Below the pieces are notes generated by a model, which searched no databases, had not been told where the DNA came from, and was given only the letters and a program-made list of their open reading frames with translations. The translations under genes and the position numbers were made by a program. A stretch of DNA of 64,000 nt from Desulfacinum infernum DSM 9756 (GTDB lineage: Bacteria > Desulfobacterota > Syntrophobacteria > Syntrophobacterales > DSM-9756), in assembly GCF_900129305.1 (NCBI RefSeq), contig NZ_FQVB01000007.1, positions 97,994 through 161,993 on the forward strand, in the 5' to 3' direction. This document shows positions 53,606 through 61,530 of the stretch, piece after piece (within the stretch, counting starts at the first letter, position 1; each line of letters starts with the position of its first letter).

Positions 53606-54288
53606 ACGTTGCCCGCTCCCGGGGTGTAGGTGGAAGCCACCACGGTGGTGGTGATGAGGGTGTTGCATTGGACGACCCCGCTGAAGGTGGCCATGGCGGA
53701 GTCCACCTGCACCATGCCGGAAGTGACCTGGACCTGGGAAGCCTCCACGCTCACGGTGGCGGGGGTCTGGACGGAGACGCCCGCACTGTCCAGGGTGATG
53801 GTGCTTCCGGCGGCTCGACACACGATCTTTCCCCCGCCGTCGTCGGTCAGTTCCGCCTCCACCCCCGACGGTGTGGTGATCCGCACGGTGGGGCTTCCGG
53901 ACGTGGGTTCCTCGATGGCGATGCGCGTTCCCGCTTTGCCCACCAGGGTCCAGCGGTCCACCTCCTCGCCGCTTCCTCCCAGGGTTTCCGGAGCGGGCGC
54001 CGAACCGTTCCACAGGGACCCCACCACCACCGGGAAGCGGGGATCGCCGCCCACAAAGGTCACCACCACCTCGTCACCCACGTCGGGGAGGAAGAAGGCT
54101 CCGCGCTGCGGACCGGCGAAAGGCACGGCCACCCGGGCCCAGACCGGTCCGTTCTGCTGGTCGAATCCGTCGAAGGACAGCAGCCGCACCTGGACCCGAT
54201 GGCGTCCGTCGGGATCATTCACCGAAACCACCTGAGCCAGGTGCGACTGGAGCCAGACGGAAGGCCGCCAGCCCAAGGATCCTTCCAT
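53599..54288 (-). CDS. Spike protein (gp5/VgrG C-terminal type)
   Basis: A 229-residue protein with an OB-fold gp5-like domain (GRHRVQVRLLSFDG, GPVWARVAVPFAGPQRGAFF, LPDVGDEVVVTFVGGDPRFP, VVVGSLWNG), then a beta-helix of short repeats ending in TPGAGNVW. It would form the membrane-piercing tip as a trimer. The start is ATG 54288 with GGAGG six bases upstream; it overlaps no coding bases of the hub gene. No PAAR tip protein gene was found nearby, so the beta-helix may end the spike itself. Confidence 0.9.
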   Translation of the reverse strand: MEGSLGWRPSVWLQSHLAQVVSVNDPDGRHRVQVRLLSFDGFDQQNGPVWARVAVPFAGPQRGAFFLPDVGDEVVVTFVGGDPRFPVVVGSLWNGSAPAPETLGGSGEEVDRWTLVGKAGTRIAIEEPTSGSPTVRITTPSGVEAELTDDGGGKIVCRAAGSTITLDSAGVSVQTPATVSVEASQVQVTSGMVQVDSAMATFSGVVQCNTLITTTVVASTYTPGAGNVW

Positions 54289-54290
54289 GG

Positions 54291-55391
54291 TCAACCTCCG
54301 AAATAGGCCCCTTCCGCCTCAAAATCCGTCTCGTAGCCGTTTTGGGGATCGAACCGGTGGCAGGTGCGCGTCACCGTGTAGGTGTTTTCGAAGCGCGGCC
54401 CCACGCCCACGATGCGCACCCGGCTTCCCACCCGCAGGTCGGGATGACCCTGGGTGCACCCCTCCACCAGAACGAACCGCCGGGCCCGATCCAGATGGAC
54501 CGCCTGCACCAAGGCCCGGGCTTCCCGCTCGTCGCGGGCAAGGAAAGCGCCCGCGTGTTCCGTCCTGGGTCCGAACGCCTCTTCCAGTATTTGCCTGCCC
54601 GTTCGGCCCGAGCCCGGGCCCAGAGGCAGGGATCCGTCGCTCTCCACCCGGATGGCTTCCCCCTGGGCGGCGTCCCACCCGCTGTAGGAGATGGTGGACA
54701 CCTGGTGGGCCAGATCCGCCAGAAGTCGCACCCTTTTGAGCTGGCTGTGGAGCTCCAGGGTGATCTCTTCCCCGGAACCCTCCCCCTCTCCCCAGGGCGC
54801 CGCGTGCAGCTCCCCGCCGGACACCCGCATCCAGGCGTCGTGGCGTTCCAAGAGACGCCGCAGGAAGCCCAGGTCCGTCTCGTTGATCTGCACCTGGGTT
54901 CCCACCGGATGGTCCAGATGGCTCACCCGCGCCCTCAGGCCCATCTCGGCGGCCAGGCTTTCCACCAAATCGCCCAGGGTGGTTTCGGAATGGGTGCGGG
55001 TTCTTCTCTTCATGCGGGCCTTCTGCAGGGGATCTTCCGCCAGGACGATGAGCTCCGGCGGGTGTTCCGGTCCGAAGACCGCCTCCAGGCCGCTCACCGT
55101 GCCCCGAAAGATCTCCCGGGGGTCGGATTCGTCCCCCATGGAAAGGACAAGGGCCATCCCCAGGCCGATGGGGCTTTCCTCTTCGGTCTCGAACGCCCAG
55201 CCGATGCCCCGCTCCGAGGAACGCGAAACGTTGGCGAACCGGAGTTCCGCCCAGGCCGGACCCTCCCGCTGCTCGTTGGCCTGCGCGGAAAGAAGCAGCT
55301 CGTCGGCCAAGGGCGAGCGCCGCCCGTCCAGCAGGAGGGTGGGGCGGGCGGCGTACAGGGCGGCCCGGCTCAGGGCCCGTTCCGTGCTCAT
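54291..55391 (-). CDS. Hub protein, phage late control D / VgrG N-terminal-like
   Basis: A 366-residue protein matching the gpD/gp27-like half of VgrG: ELIVLAEDPLQKARMKRRTR, TLGDLVESLAAEMGLRARV, GTQVQINETDLGFLRRLLER and VGSRVRIVGVGPRFENTYTV. In Afp-type systems the hub and spike are one VgrG protein; here they are two adjacent genes. The start is ATG 55391 with GAGGAG upstream. A 153-base gap holding a dispersed palindrome precedes it. Confidence 0.88.
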   Translation of the reverse strand: MSTERALSRAALYAARPTLLLDGRRSPLADELLLSAQANEQREGPAWAELRFANVSRSSERGIGWAFETEEESPIGLGMALVLSMGDESDPREIFRGTVSGLEAVFGPEHPPELIVLAEDPLQKARMKRRTRTHSETTLGDLVESLAAEMGLRARVSHLDHPVGTQVQINETDLGFLRRLLERHDAWMRVSGGELHAAPWGEGEGSGEEITLELHSQLKRVRLLADLAHQVSTISYSGWDAAQGEAIRVESDGSLPLGPGSGRTGRQILEEAFGPRTEHAGAFLARDEREARALVQAVHLDRARRFVLVEGCTQGHPDLRVGSRVRIVGVGPRFENTYTVTRTCHRFDPQNGYETDFEAEGAYFGG

Positions 55392-55477
55392 GGGTTCTCC
55401 TCGTTGCCGGTCGGCGCTCATGGCTTCCCAGAGGCCGACCCCGTTTGCGTCCATTCGCGCCCATCCGGCCCGGTACC

Positions 55478-55505
55478 GCAGGGGCGCATGAGGATTCGCC
55501 CCCAC
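55478..55505. repeat. Imperfect 28-base palindrome of the GGGGCGAAT family
   Basis: GCAGGGGCGCATGAGGATTC followed by GCCCCCAC is a degenerate copy of the perfect palindrome at 10405-10432. It lies in the gap between the 56-residue gene and the hub gene. A fragment GCGTCCATTCGCGCCCAT at about 55447-55464 also recalls the 39-base repeat. Confidence 0.6.
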
Positions 55506-55544
55506 GGACCTCCGGGGGCGGTTGGCATGCTCCCTCCGTGATCG

Positions 55545-55715
55545 TCAGTCCGCCGAGAGCCGCGAGGCCCTGTAATCGGCTCGTGCCTGCAGGCGCCTGA
55601 AGATCCGCAGATCCTCTTCGGGGCTTCCCTCTGCAACCCGCGGAGCTTCCGGACGGTCAACGGTTCGGGGCTCCTCGCCCGTTTCCGCGATCACTTCCTC
55701 AAAGACGATGGGCAC
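55545..55715 (-). CDS. Small conserved-position eCIS protein (56 residues)
   Basis: A short gene starting at GTG 55715, three bases after the hub-adaptor stop, and ending TGA 55547-55545. The protein begins MPIVFEEVIAETGEEPRTVD and continues with an arginine-rich helix ending SRLSAD. GAGGAGG lies nine bases upstream of the start, inside the end of the previous gene. Small acidic-then-basic proteins occupy this place in other eCIS loci, as far as is remembered. The function is unknown; a peg or plug in the hub is possible. Confidence 0.65.
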   Translation of the reverse strand: MPIVFEEVIAETGEEPRTVDRPEAPRVAEGSPEEDLRIFRRLQARADYRASRLSAD

Positions 55716-55718
55716 GGC

Positions 55719-56558
55719 TCATTCCTCCTCGAATCGGATACGGTCCTTCAGGCTGGCACCGGCTCCCACGTCGGCTCGAAAGCCCGCCCCGGCCGTGGCC
55801 CGCACCTTGCCTCCCATGCCGAAACCCGCTTCGGCGCCCGCCCGGGTGCCCGCGGAAAACCCGACCTGAAGGCGCATTCCGGCCGAGACGGCCACGGTTC
55901 CCACGCCGGGGCGCCGCAGGCTGTCCAGGTTGTTGGCCTGGGCCAGCTCTTTGGCCGCCCGGGGGTCCCCGGCCCGGGCGGCGCTCTGGGTCAGGCTCTC
56001 TTCCGGTCCCAAGTCCATGAGCGTTGCCTGGGTGCGTTCCCGGAGGGCGTCCCGCTCCTCTGCGCTCACCTCGCCTTCCTCGAAGACCCGCTCCTGCTGG
56101 TGGATCGTGAGGTTCACGGCGGACCGGAGCGGGATGCCTTCCGGAGAGAAGAAATCCAGGGTTTCCTTGTAGCTGGAGATGTAACCCGTGAACTTCACCG
56201 TGCCCCACTCAAAGACCACCACGGCGGGGATCTTGCGGTTCCGGTCCCGGGCCCTGCGGGCGCCCCGGTTCAATACCGGATCCATCATCCGGCCGATCCT
56301 CTGGGTGTCTTCCCGCACGTCCGTTCCCACCAGGGTGGTGTCGAAGACCAGATCCACGGTCAGCTGGGCCGTGGCGTCCGTCACGTGTTGGGCCGCCTGG
56401 GCCCCCCGTCCCTGTTGCACCCGGTTGGTCAGGGTGATCTGGAGGGATTCGGGGTTGAAATGCACTTCCACGCGCCTGGATTCCCGGTCCTGTTCGGACA
56501 GGTTTCGGCCGTCCTCGTCCGTGAGCGGCGTGAGAAACGCTTTGGTCGGCTCGGGCAC
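55719..56558 (-). CDS. Hub adaptor with CIS_tube-type N-terminal domain (Afp7-like, no LysM seen)
   Basis: A 279-residue protein. The segments AFLTPLTDEDGRNLSEQDRE and RRVEVHFNPESLQITLTNRV, then TVDLVFDTTLVGTDVREDTQ and VVFEWGTVKFTGYISSYKET, match the N-terminal domain of Afp7/Pvc7-type proteins that join tube and hub. The C-terminal ~90 residues are alanine/glycine-rich beta repeats rather than a LysM domain. The start is GTG 56558, right after the second tube gene's stop, with GGGAG upstream. Confidence 0.82.
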   Translation of the reverse strand: MPEPTKAFLTPLTDEDGRNLSEQDRESRRVEVHFNPESLQITLTNRVQQGRGAQAAQHVTDATAQLTVDLVFDTTLVGTDVREDTQRIGRMMDPVLNRGARRARDRNRKIPAVVVFEWGTVKFTGYISSYKETLDFFSPEGIPLRSAVNLTIHQQERVFEEGEVSAEERDALRERTQATLMDLGPEESLTQSAARAGDPRAAKELAQANNLDSLRRPGVGTVAVSAGMRLQVGFSAGTRAGAEAGFGMGGKVRATAGAGFRADVGAGASLKDRIRFEEE

Positions 56559-56560
56559 CG

Positions 56561-57055
56561 TCAACTCCCTTCCAGTTCCAGGCCTTCGTGGACGAAGTGG
56601 ACCTCCTCGATGCCCACGTCGGAGGTCCTGGCGTTGAGGTCCGCGGTCTTGAACTTGACCGGCAGAGCCCGGCGCATCCGCCACCGCAGGGCCACGTCGT
56701 CGGAGCGGGGATCGGCGCCCATGTCCAGCACGCTCACCACCACGTCCAGCCGGTAGGCGTATCCGCCCTTGGCCACCAGTTCGAACCATCGCCACAGATC
56801 GCGGGTGGTGGTCACGCCGCGGCGAAGAACCACCGTGCCGAAGGAAACCCGGCCTGCCCGCTGAACCGGCCCGTAATTGCGCCCGCCCTCCTTGATGGCC
56901 TTGGGTTCCATGGACGCCTCCAGACCGGAGCATTCAGCAAAGCGGCCGCTGCAAAGGGGTACCGGATCGCCGCCGCCGTCGGAAGCCGACGGGCTGGCAA
57001 AGAAATCCACGCGAAACCGGAAAACGGGAAGCGGATGATCGGAGCTCGGACTCAT
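56561..57055 (-). CDS. Second tube protein (T4 gp19-like, Afp5-like)
   Basis: A 164-residue tube paralogue with FRFRVDFFASPSASDGG, FAECSGLEASMEPKAIKEGG and GTVVLRRGVTTTRDLWRWFE, and KFKTADLNARTSDVGIEEVH near the end. A tube of this longer type probably forms the first ring on the baseplate, as Afp5 does. It lies just before the hub adaptor. Confidence 0.9.
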   Translation of the reverse strand: MSPSSDHPLPVFRFRVDFFASPSASDGGGDPVPLCSGRFAECSGLEASMEPKAIKEGGRNYGPVQRAGRVSFGTVVLRRGVTTTRDLWRWFELVAKGGYAYRLDVVVSVLDMGADPRSDDVALRWRMRRALPVKFKTADLNARTSDVGIEEVHFVHEGLELEGS

Positions 57056-57068
57056 GGACCTTTTTCCT

Positions 57069-58595
57069 TCATGCCATGCGGATGTTTCCGTCGGGTTCCA
57101 TGGCCAGCACCACCTGGAGGGCTTCCACCGGGACCGCCGGCTGCACCAGGATGCGGGCCACCAGGCGCCCGGAATCCATGTCCTGGAGGGTCATGGTCTG
57201 GGGCCCGCACATCACATGGAACGCCTCCCGGCTGCTTGAACCCTCCAGGCCTCCGGCCAGATAGACGGACTCCAGCAGGCCGCTGAGGGCGCGCTGGAGA
57301 CGGCTCCAGGTGCGCGGGGACGAGTCTTCGAACACCAGGGTGTCCCCGAGGCGGCGGGCGGCCTTGAGGATGAATCCCATGAGGCGGCTCACCGGGCCGG
57401 GCCCGTGGGAAGGATCGAGACTCGTGGTTCGGTCCGACGCCAGAACGACGCCGGTAGGGCCACCGTTAAAGAGACACAGACGCCGGATCATGGCGCGGGA
57501 AGCGTCCGGGGTCCGTTCCCGCTCCGCCGATGAAAGGACGGGAACGGTTCCCGAAACCCCCTGGGCGGGACGCCCGGCGGCGCTCCGGAAGGTTCCCCGT
57601 TCCAGGGCGTTGGCGGCCAGGATTCCCAGGAGCGGGCCGTCGGGGGCGAGGAGGCGGCCGGGTTCCAGCGGGTCCGTGAGCCACGGGAAGGCGCACTGGA
57701 AAAAGGCGCTTCCGCAGCCACCCTCTTCCGGTTCCGCCGCCAGGATCTTCTGCACGTCCTCGGTCCACCAGGAAGCCTCCCGTTCGGGCTCGGGCAGGGC
57801 GGCCGCCAGGATCCATTCCCGGGCGTGCCGGCGGATCCACAGAAGGATGGCCTGAACCGCCTTCCTCCACACCTGAAGGCCGGTTGGGTCACACCGGGGT
57901 GCCGTGGGGATCCACACGCGGCGGGCGGCGACGGGAGGTTCCGTTTCGGAGCATTCCACGAAGATCTCCGGATCCCTTCGGGGAGGGATTTCCACCGACA
58001 CGGGATCGGAAGGCGAGGCCACCAGGTACGGCAGGTCCGGGCAGGCGGCGAAAGCCACGTCCCGAAGGGCGATTCCGTGATGGATGCCGTGCCATGTGCC
58101 CGTATCCGCCTCGGGGGACCCCAGGGGCGGAAAGGAAAAGGAGGCCAGGCGCTCCAGGGTCTCCTGGCCGTCCAGGGGGCCTTCCTCGCCGTAGAGCAGC
58201 CGCTCCAGGGCTTTTACCCGCCGGGCCGCTTCCGCCCCTTCGGGCAGGGGATTTCCCATGGAGACCACGTAGGCCTTCCGGCCCCCTTGGGCGAAAAAAG
58301 ATCGGACCGCCCTTGCCAGGGGACAAAGGCCGGCGGCCTCGCCGGCCGACTCTTCCGGCCGGCCGAAGAAACCTTGAAAGGCCTCCCAGGAATCCACCGG
58401 AACGGGCACGTCGCGGAGGCACGCGGCAGACACCACCCGGTCCAGCCAGCCCCCTTCCTGGAGCCACCGCTCCAGGGCCTCGGGCGGGCGATCCAGGGGC
58501 CTCAGGGGGGCCAGGCCCACAAAAAGGGCCACGTCCATGCGGTACGGATCCGCGGAAGGCTCCGGGGTCTTCTCTTCAAACCAGATGGCCGGCAT
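57069..58595 (-). CDS. Divergent second sheath protein
   Basis: A 508-residue protein. The N-terminal half (MDVALFVGLAPLRPLDRPPE, VRSFFAQGGRKAYVVSMG) and the C-terminus (MCGPQTMTLQDMDSGRLVAR, ILVQPAVPVEALQVVLAM) preserve the contractile-sheath pattern, but the middle is strongly divergent. It may form a special sheath ring, as Afp3 or Afp4 do next to Afp2. It lies between the main tube and second tube genes. Confidence 0.75.
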   Translation of the reverse strand: MPAIWFEEKTPEPSADPYRMDVALFVGLAPLRPLDRPPEALERWLQEGGWLDRVVSAACLRDVPVPVDSWEAFQGFFGRPEESAGEAAGLCPLARAVRSFFAQGGRKAYVVSMGNPLPEGAEAARRVKALERLLYGEEGPLDGQETLERLASFSFPPLGSPEADTGTWHGIHHGIALRDVAFAACPDLPYLVASPSDPVSVEIPPRRDPEIFVECSETEPPVAARRVWIPTAPRCDPTGLQVWRKAVQAILLWIRRHAREWILAAALPEPEREASWWTEDVQKILAAEPEEGGCGSAFFQCAFPWLTDPLEPGRLLAPDGPLLGILAANALERGTFRSAAGRPAQGVSGTVPVLSSAERERTPDASRAMIRRLCLFNGGPTGVVLASDRTTSLDPSHGPGPVSRLMGFILKAARRLGDTLVFEDSSPRTWSRLQRALSGLLESVYLAGGLEGSSSREAFHVMCGPQTMTLQDMDSGRLVARILVQPAVPVEALQVVLAMEPDGNIRMA

Positions 58596-58605
58596 GGCGA
58601 GCGCC

Positions 58606-59046
58606 TCAACCCAGTTCCAGGTATTCCGCCGAAAGCACCAGCTCCTCCATGGCCACGTCGCCGCCTCCCTTGGCGGCCAAGGTGGGGCCGGTCCACTTGA
58701 GGGGAATGACTCCCCGAAGGTTCCACCGCTGCACCTCGTTGTGGCTTTCGTCCAGCAGAACGACCGACATGTTGCGCTGGGCTCCCACCCCCTCCCGACG
58801 GACCTGCTGGATCCAATCCCAGAACTCCTTGGAATCGATGATGCCCCGTTTCAGGGTCACATCGCCCACCTTGAAGATGCCGGGAACCTTCTGCACATGG
58901 TTCATGGGGTAGGTCCCTTCCCGGTATTCCGCCACGGTGATTTCGGTGTTGAGCCCCGACACGTCGGAAAAGCCGGCCACGGAAATGCCGTCTATTTCCA
59001 CGATGAAGTTGAAAGCGCCGTAAGGCACCGTCCTGTCTGCAGCCAT
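58606..59046 (-). CDS. Inner tube protein (T4 gp19-like, Afp1-like)
   Basis: A 146-residue protein, the expected length for a tube subunit: VPYGAFNFIVEIDGISVAGF, DVSGLNTEITVAEYREGTYP, MNHVQKVPGIFKVGDVTLKR, GIIDSKEFWDWI. It polymerises into the hexameric tube that is propelled into the target. The start is ATG 59046 with GGGGAGG eight bases upstream; an extension to 59103 has no ribosome site. Confidence 0.95.
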   Translation of the reverse strand: MAADRTVPYGAFNFIVEIDGISVAGFSDVSGLNTEITVAEYREGTYPMNHVQKVPGIFKVGDVTLKRGIIDSKEFWDWIQQVRREGVGAQRNMSVVLLDESHNEVQRWNLRGVIPLKWTGPTLAAKGGGDVAMEELVLSAEYLELG

Positions 59047-59106
59047 CTTTCGCCTCCCCTGTCTGGCATGGTTTGTCCGGCGCGACCCGGAGGCGCGCTT
59101 CACATC

Positions 59107-61503
59107 TTATTCCCGGGCGTCGGCCGTCTTCTGGCCGATGCGGAAGATGACGAACTCCGCCGGTTTCAAAACGGCCACCCCCACCAGGCAGATGAGGCGC
59201 CCGTTGTCCAGGTCGTCCTGGGTCATGGTGGACCGGTCGCAGCGGACGAAGTAGGCTTCCTCGGGGCTGGATCCCAGCAGGGCCCCGCTGACCCACTGGT
59301 TGTAAAGAAAGGCGGACACGGTGGCCCGCACGTTGCTCCACAGCCGTTCGCCGTTGGGTTCGAAGACCACCCACTGGGTGGACCGGTCGATGGAATGTTC
59401 CAGGAAGATGAAGTAGCGGCGCACGTTCACGTACTTCCACTCGGGATCGGACGAGGCCGTTCGCGCGCCCCAGACCCGGTATCCCCGCCCGGGGAAGAAT
59501 CGCAGGCAATTGATGCCCAAAGGGTTCAGGACCTGCTGCTGGGCCTGGTTGATATCCCGCTCCAGCCGGACGGCGCCCCGGACCACCTCGTTGGCGGGAG
59601 CCTTCCAGACGCCGCGCTGCACGTCGCTTCGGGCGTAGATGCCGGTAACGAAGCCGCTGGGCGGCAGGGCGATCTCCTGGGGGATGCGGTCGTTTCCGGG
59701 GCGGGCCAAAGGATTGGAGACCATCACCCACGGGTAGTAGTAGGCGGCGTAACTGGAGTCGATGGCGCCCCGGATCTCCCGGACCTCCTGGGGGTCCACG
59801 CCCGGCGGGCTGTCCAGGACGGCGATCCGGTACTTCATGTTTTCCGCGTGGGTGATGAGGGCCTGCTGGATGCCGGCGTAGCGGGACAAGGCCGAGTAAC
59901 CGGGAGCGGCCACGATGGCCACGTCCTCCACGTCTTCCAGGAGTCTCAGGGCGTCCGCGTAGGCCACGGCGCCTTCCACCGTGGTACTTTCGGGAGGCTC
60001 CGCGCCGTCGTTTCCCCCCGTGAGGGCGATTGTGCGGGTGGAGGCGGATCCCAGCAGCCCTTGGCGCAGGTCGAAGGGATGGACGTCTCCCTGGATGTCC
60101 ACGGCGTAGGGGTTCTGAAGCGCCTCGGATCGCCGCGTGGGCGCGGGGGCGAGGACCGCTCCCAGCCATCGGGGGTGCAGCGGCGACAAGCCCACGTCCT
60201 CGTAGAGGCGCACATTGTTGTCCGCATCCCGCGCTTCCAGGTTCAGAAGCACCAGCACCGAGCCCGCCGGGAGGGGCGTGGCCGTGTTGAGCGGGGTCGC
60301 CCGGTCGGCGCCGCCCACCCAGCCGTCCGACTGGCGGCTCCGCTTGACGTAGTAGAGGGTTCCCTGGGCGGCGCGGCCCCGGGCCTCTTCGGCGGGGAGC
60401 CCCAGGGCGGTTCGGACGGAAGTGTCCGCCGCCTGGAGTCGGGCGCTTTCCCCCGTCTCGGTGGTGCTCAGCACCAGTCGGCCCGTGGCGGGATCCGTGG
60501 TGGCGCGCACCGGGATTCCCGCCGCCTGGAGCAGCCCGTCGATCTCCTCGGGGGTGACAGCATCCAGGCTGGGCACGTTTCCCGTGCCGGAAGCGGACCG
60601 TTCGTCCGGAAAGCCCAGGGCTGGCGAGGCGGCCACGTTGAGGGATGCGGCCGTTCCCCGGGCGTCCGTTCCGAGGACCAGCCGGTCGCCTCCCTCGATG
60701 CGGGCGTATCCCCTTCGGATGCGCGTGTTGATGTGAGCGGCGAGATCCGAAAGGGTGATGTTGCCCTCCGGAATGGGGATGCTTTGGGCCGTCCCGCCGA
60801 TGGTGACCCGGAGCACGGTGTCTGCAGGGATCGCGACGGGATCGGCGAGGGAGTCGCTTTGGACCTCGGCGGCGTTGCCGTCGAAGGTGATGTCTCCCGG
60901 TCCGGCGGAGGTGGTGAGCGAGAGCTGATCCCCGTCCTCCAGCCGAAAGGGCGGCGCGCCTCCCATGAGAACGGCCGCCTGGGGCTGAGTGCTTCGGATG
61001 CGCAGCAAAGATCCCAGGGGCGCCTTGGGCAGGGTGGCCAGGGTCACGGGAACCGTCTTTTCCGTCACCGTGATGCGCCCGTTCAGGCCGGAACCGGGCA
61101 TGCGGGCCGTGAAGCGGACCTGCACCCCGCCCGAGTCCACCACCAGGTCGGACCGGGCCTTGCCGTCGGACGACACCGCACCGCCCCCGTCCGTTCGCGG
61201 CACGAAGGTGCGCGCGATGTAGAGTCGGGATCCGCCGTTGTCGAAAAAGGCGCGCACGGCATGGGCCATGTGGTTGGTGGTGGCGGGATCCGTGTCCGTG
61301 GAGGCGGAAAAGGAGAGGTTTTCCAGACCTCCGTAGATCCGCTCGAATTCCCCAAAACTGGTCACCAACACGGGGGTTTCGGCAAGCGGGCCCTTTCGGG
61401 TGGGACCGACGAAGGCCGTAGTGCTCGTCCCGACCCCTTCGATGGATTTGGGACGAAAGCTCACTTCTTCCACATACACTCCGGGGGCAAGGTATTCCGG
61501 CAT
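59107..61503 (-). CDS. Main contractile sheath protein, unusually large
   Basis: A 798-residue sheath subunit. It begins MPEYLAPGVYVEEVSFRPKS, GVGTSTTAFVGPTRKGPLAE and TPVLVTSFGEFERIYGGLEN, and ends with SFVGA-type sheath segments (YFVRCDRSTMTQDDLDNGRL, VGVAVLKPAEFVIFRI), the classic ends of eCIS sheaths. Usual sheaths are about 350-520 residues. The extra length lies mostly between about 130 and 430, in beta-rich repeats (TVLRVTIGGTAQSIPIPEG, DLAAHINTRIRRGYARIEGG), which resemble phage head/tail surface domains and would decorate the particle's outside. The start is ATG 61503 with AGGAGG eight bases upstream. Confidence 0.95.
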   Translation of the reverse strand: MPEYLAPGVYVEEVSFRPKSIEGVGTSTTAFVGPTRKGPLAETPVLVTSFGEFERIYGGLENLSFSASTDTDPATTNHMAHAVRAFFDNGGSRLYIARTFVPRTDGGGAVSSDGKARSDLVVDSGGVQVRFTARMPGSGLNGRITVTEKTVPVTLATLPKAPLGSLLRIRSTQPQAAVLMGGAPPFRLEDGDQLSLTTSAGPGDITFDGNAAEVQSDSLADPVAIPADTVLRVTIGGTAQSIPIPEGNITLSDLAAHINTRIRRGYARIEGGDRLVLGTDARGTAASLNVAASPALGFPDERSASGTGNVPSLDAVTPEEIDGLLQAAGIPVRATTDPATGRLVLSTTETGESARLQAADTSVRTALGLPAEEARGRAAQGTLYYVKRSRQSDGWVGGADRATPLNTATPLPAGSVLVLLNLEARDADNNVRLYEDVGLSPLHPRWLGAVLAPAPTRRSEALQNPYAVDIQGDVHPFDLRQGLLGSASTRTIALTGGNDGAEPPESTTVEGAVAYADALRLLEDVEDVAIVAAPGYSALSRYAGIQQALITHAENMKYRIAVLDSPPGVDPQEVREIRGAIDSSYAAYYYPWVMVSNPLARPGNDRIPQEIALPPSGFVTGIYARSDVQRGVWKAPANEVVRGAVRLERDINQAQQQVLNPLGINCLRFFPGRGYRVWGARTASSDPEWKYVNVRRYFIFLEHSIDRSTQWVVFEPNGERLWSNVRATVSAFLYNQWVSGALLGSSPEEAYFVRCDRSTMTQDDLDNGRLICLVGVAVLKPAEFVIFRIGQKTADARE

Positions 61504-61530
61504 GGCTCCGCCTCCTGCTTTGGTGATGGG

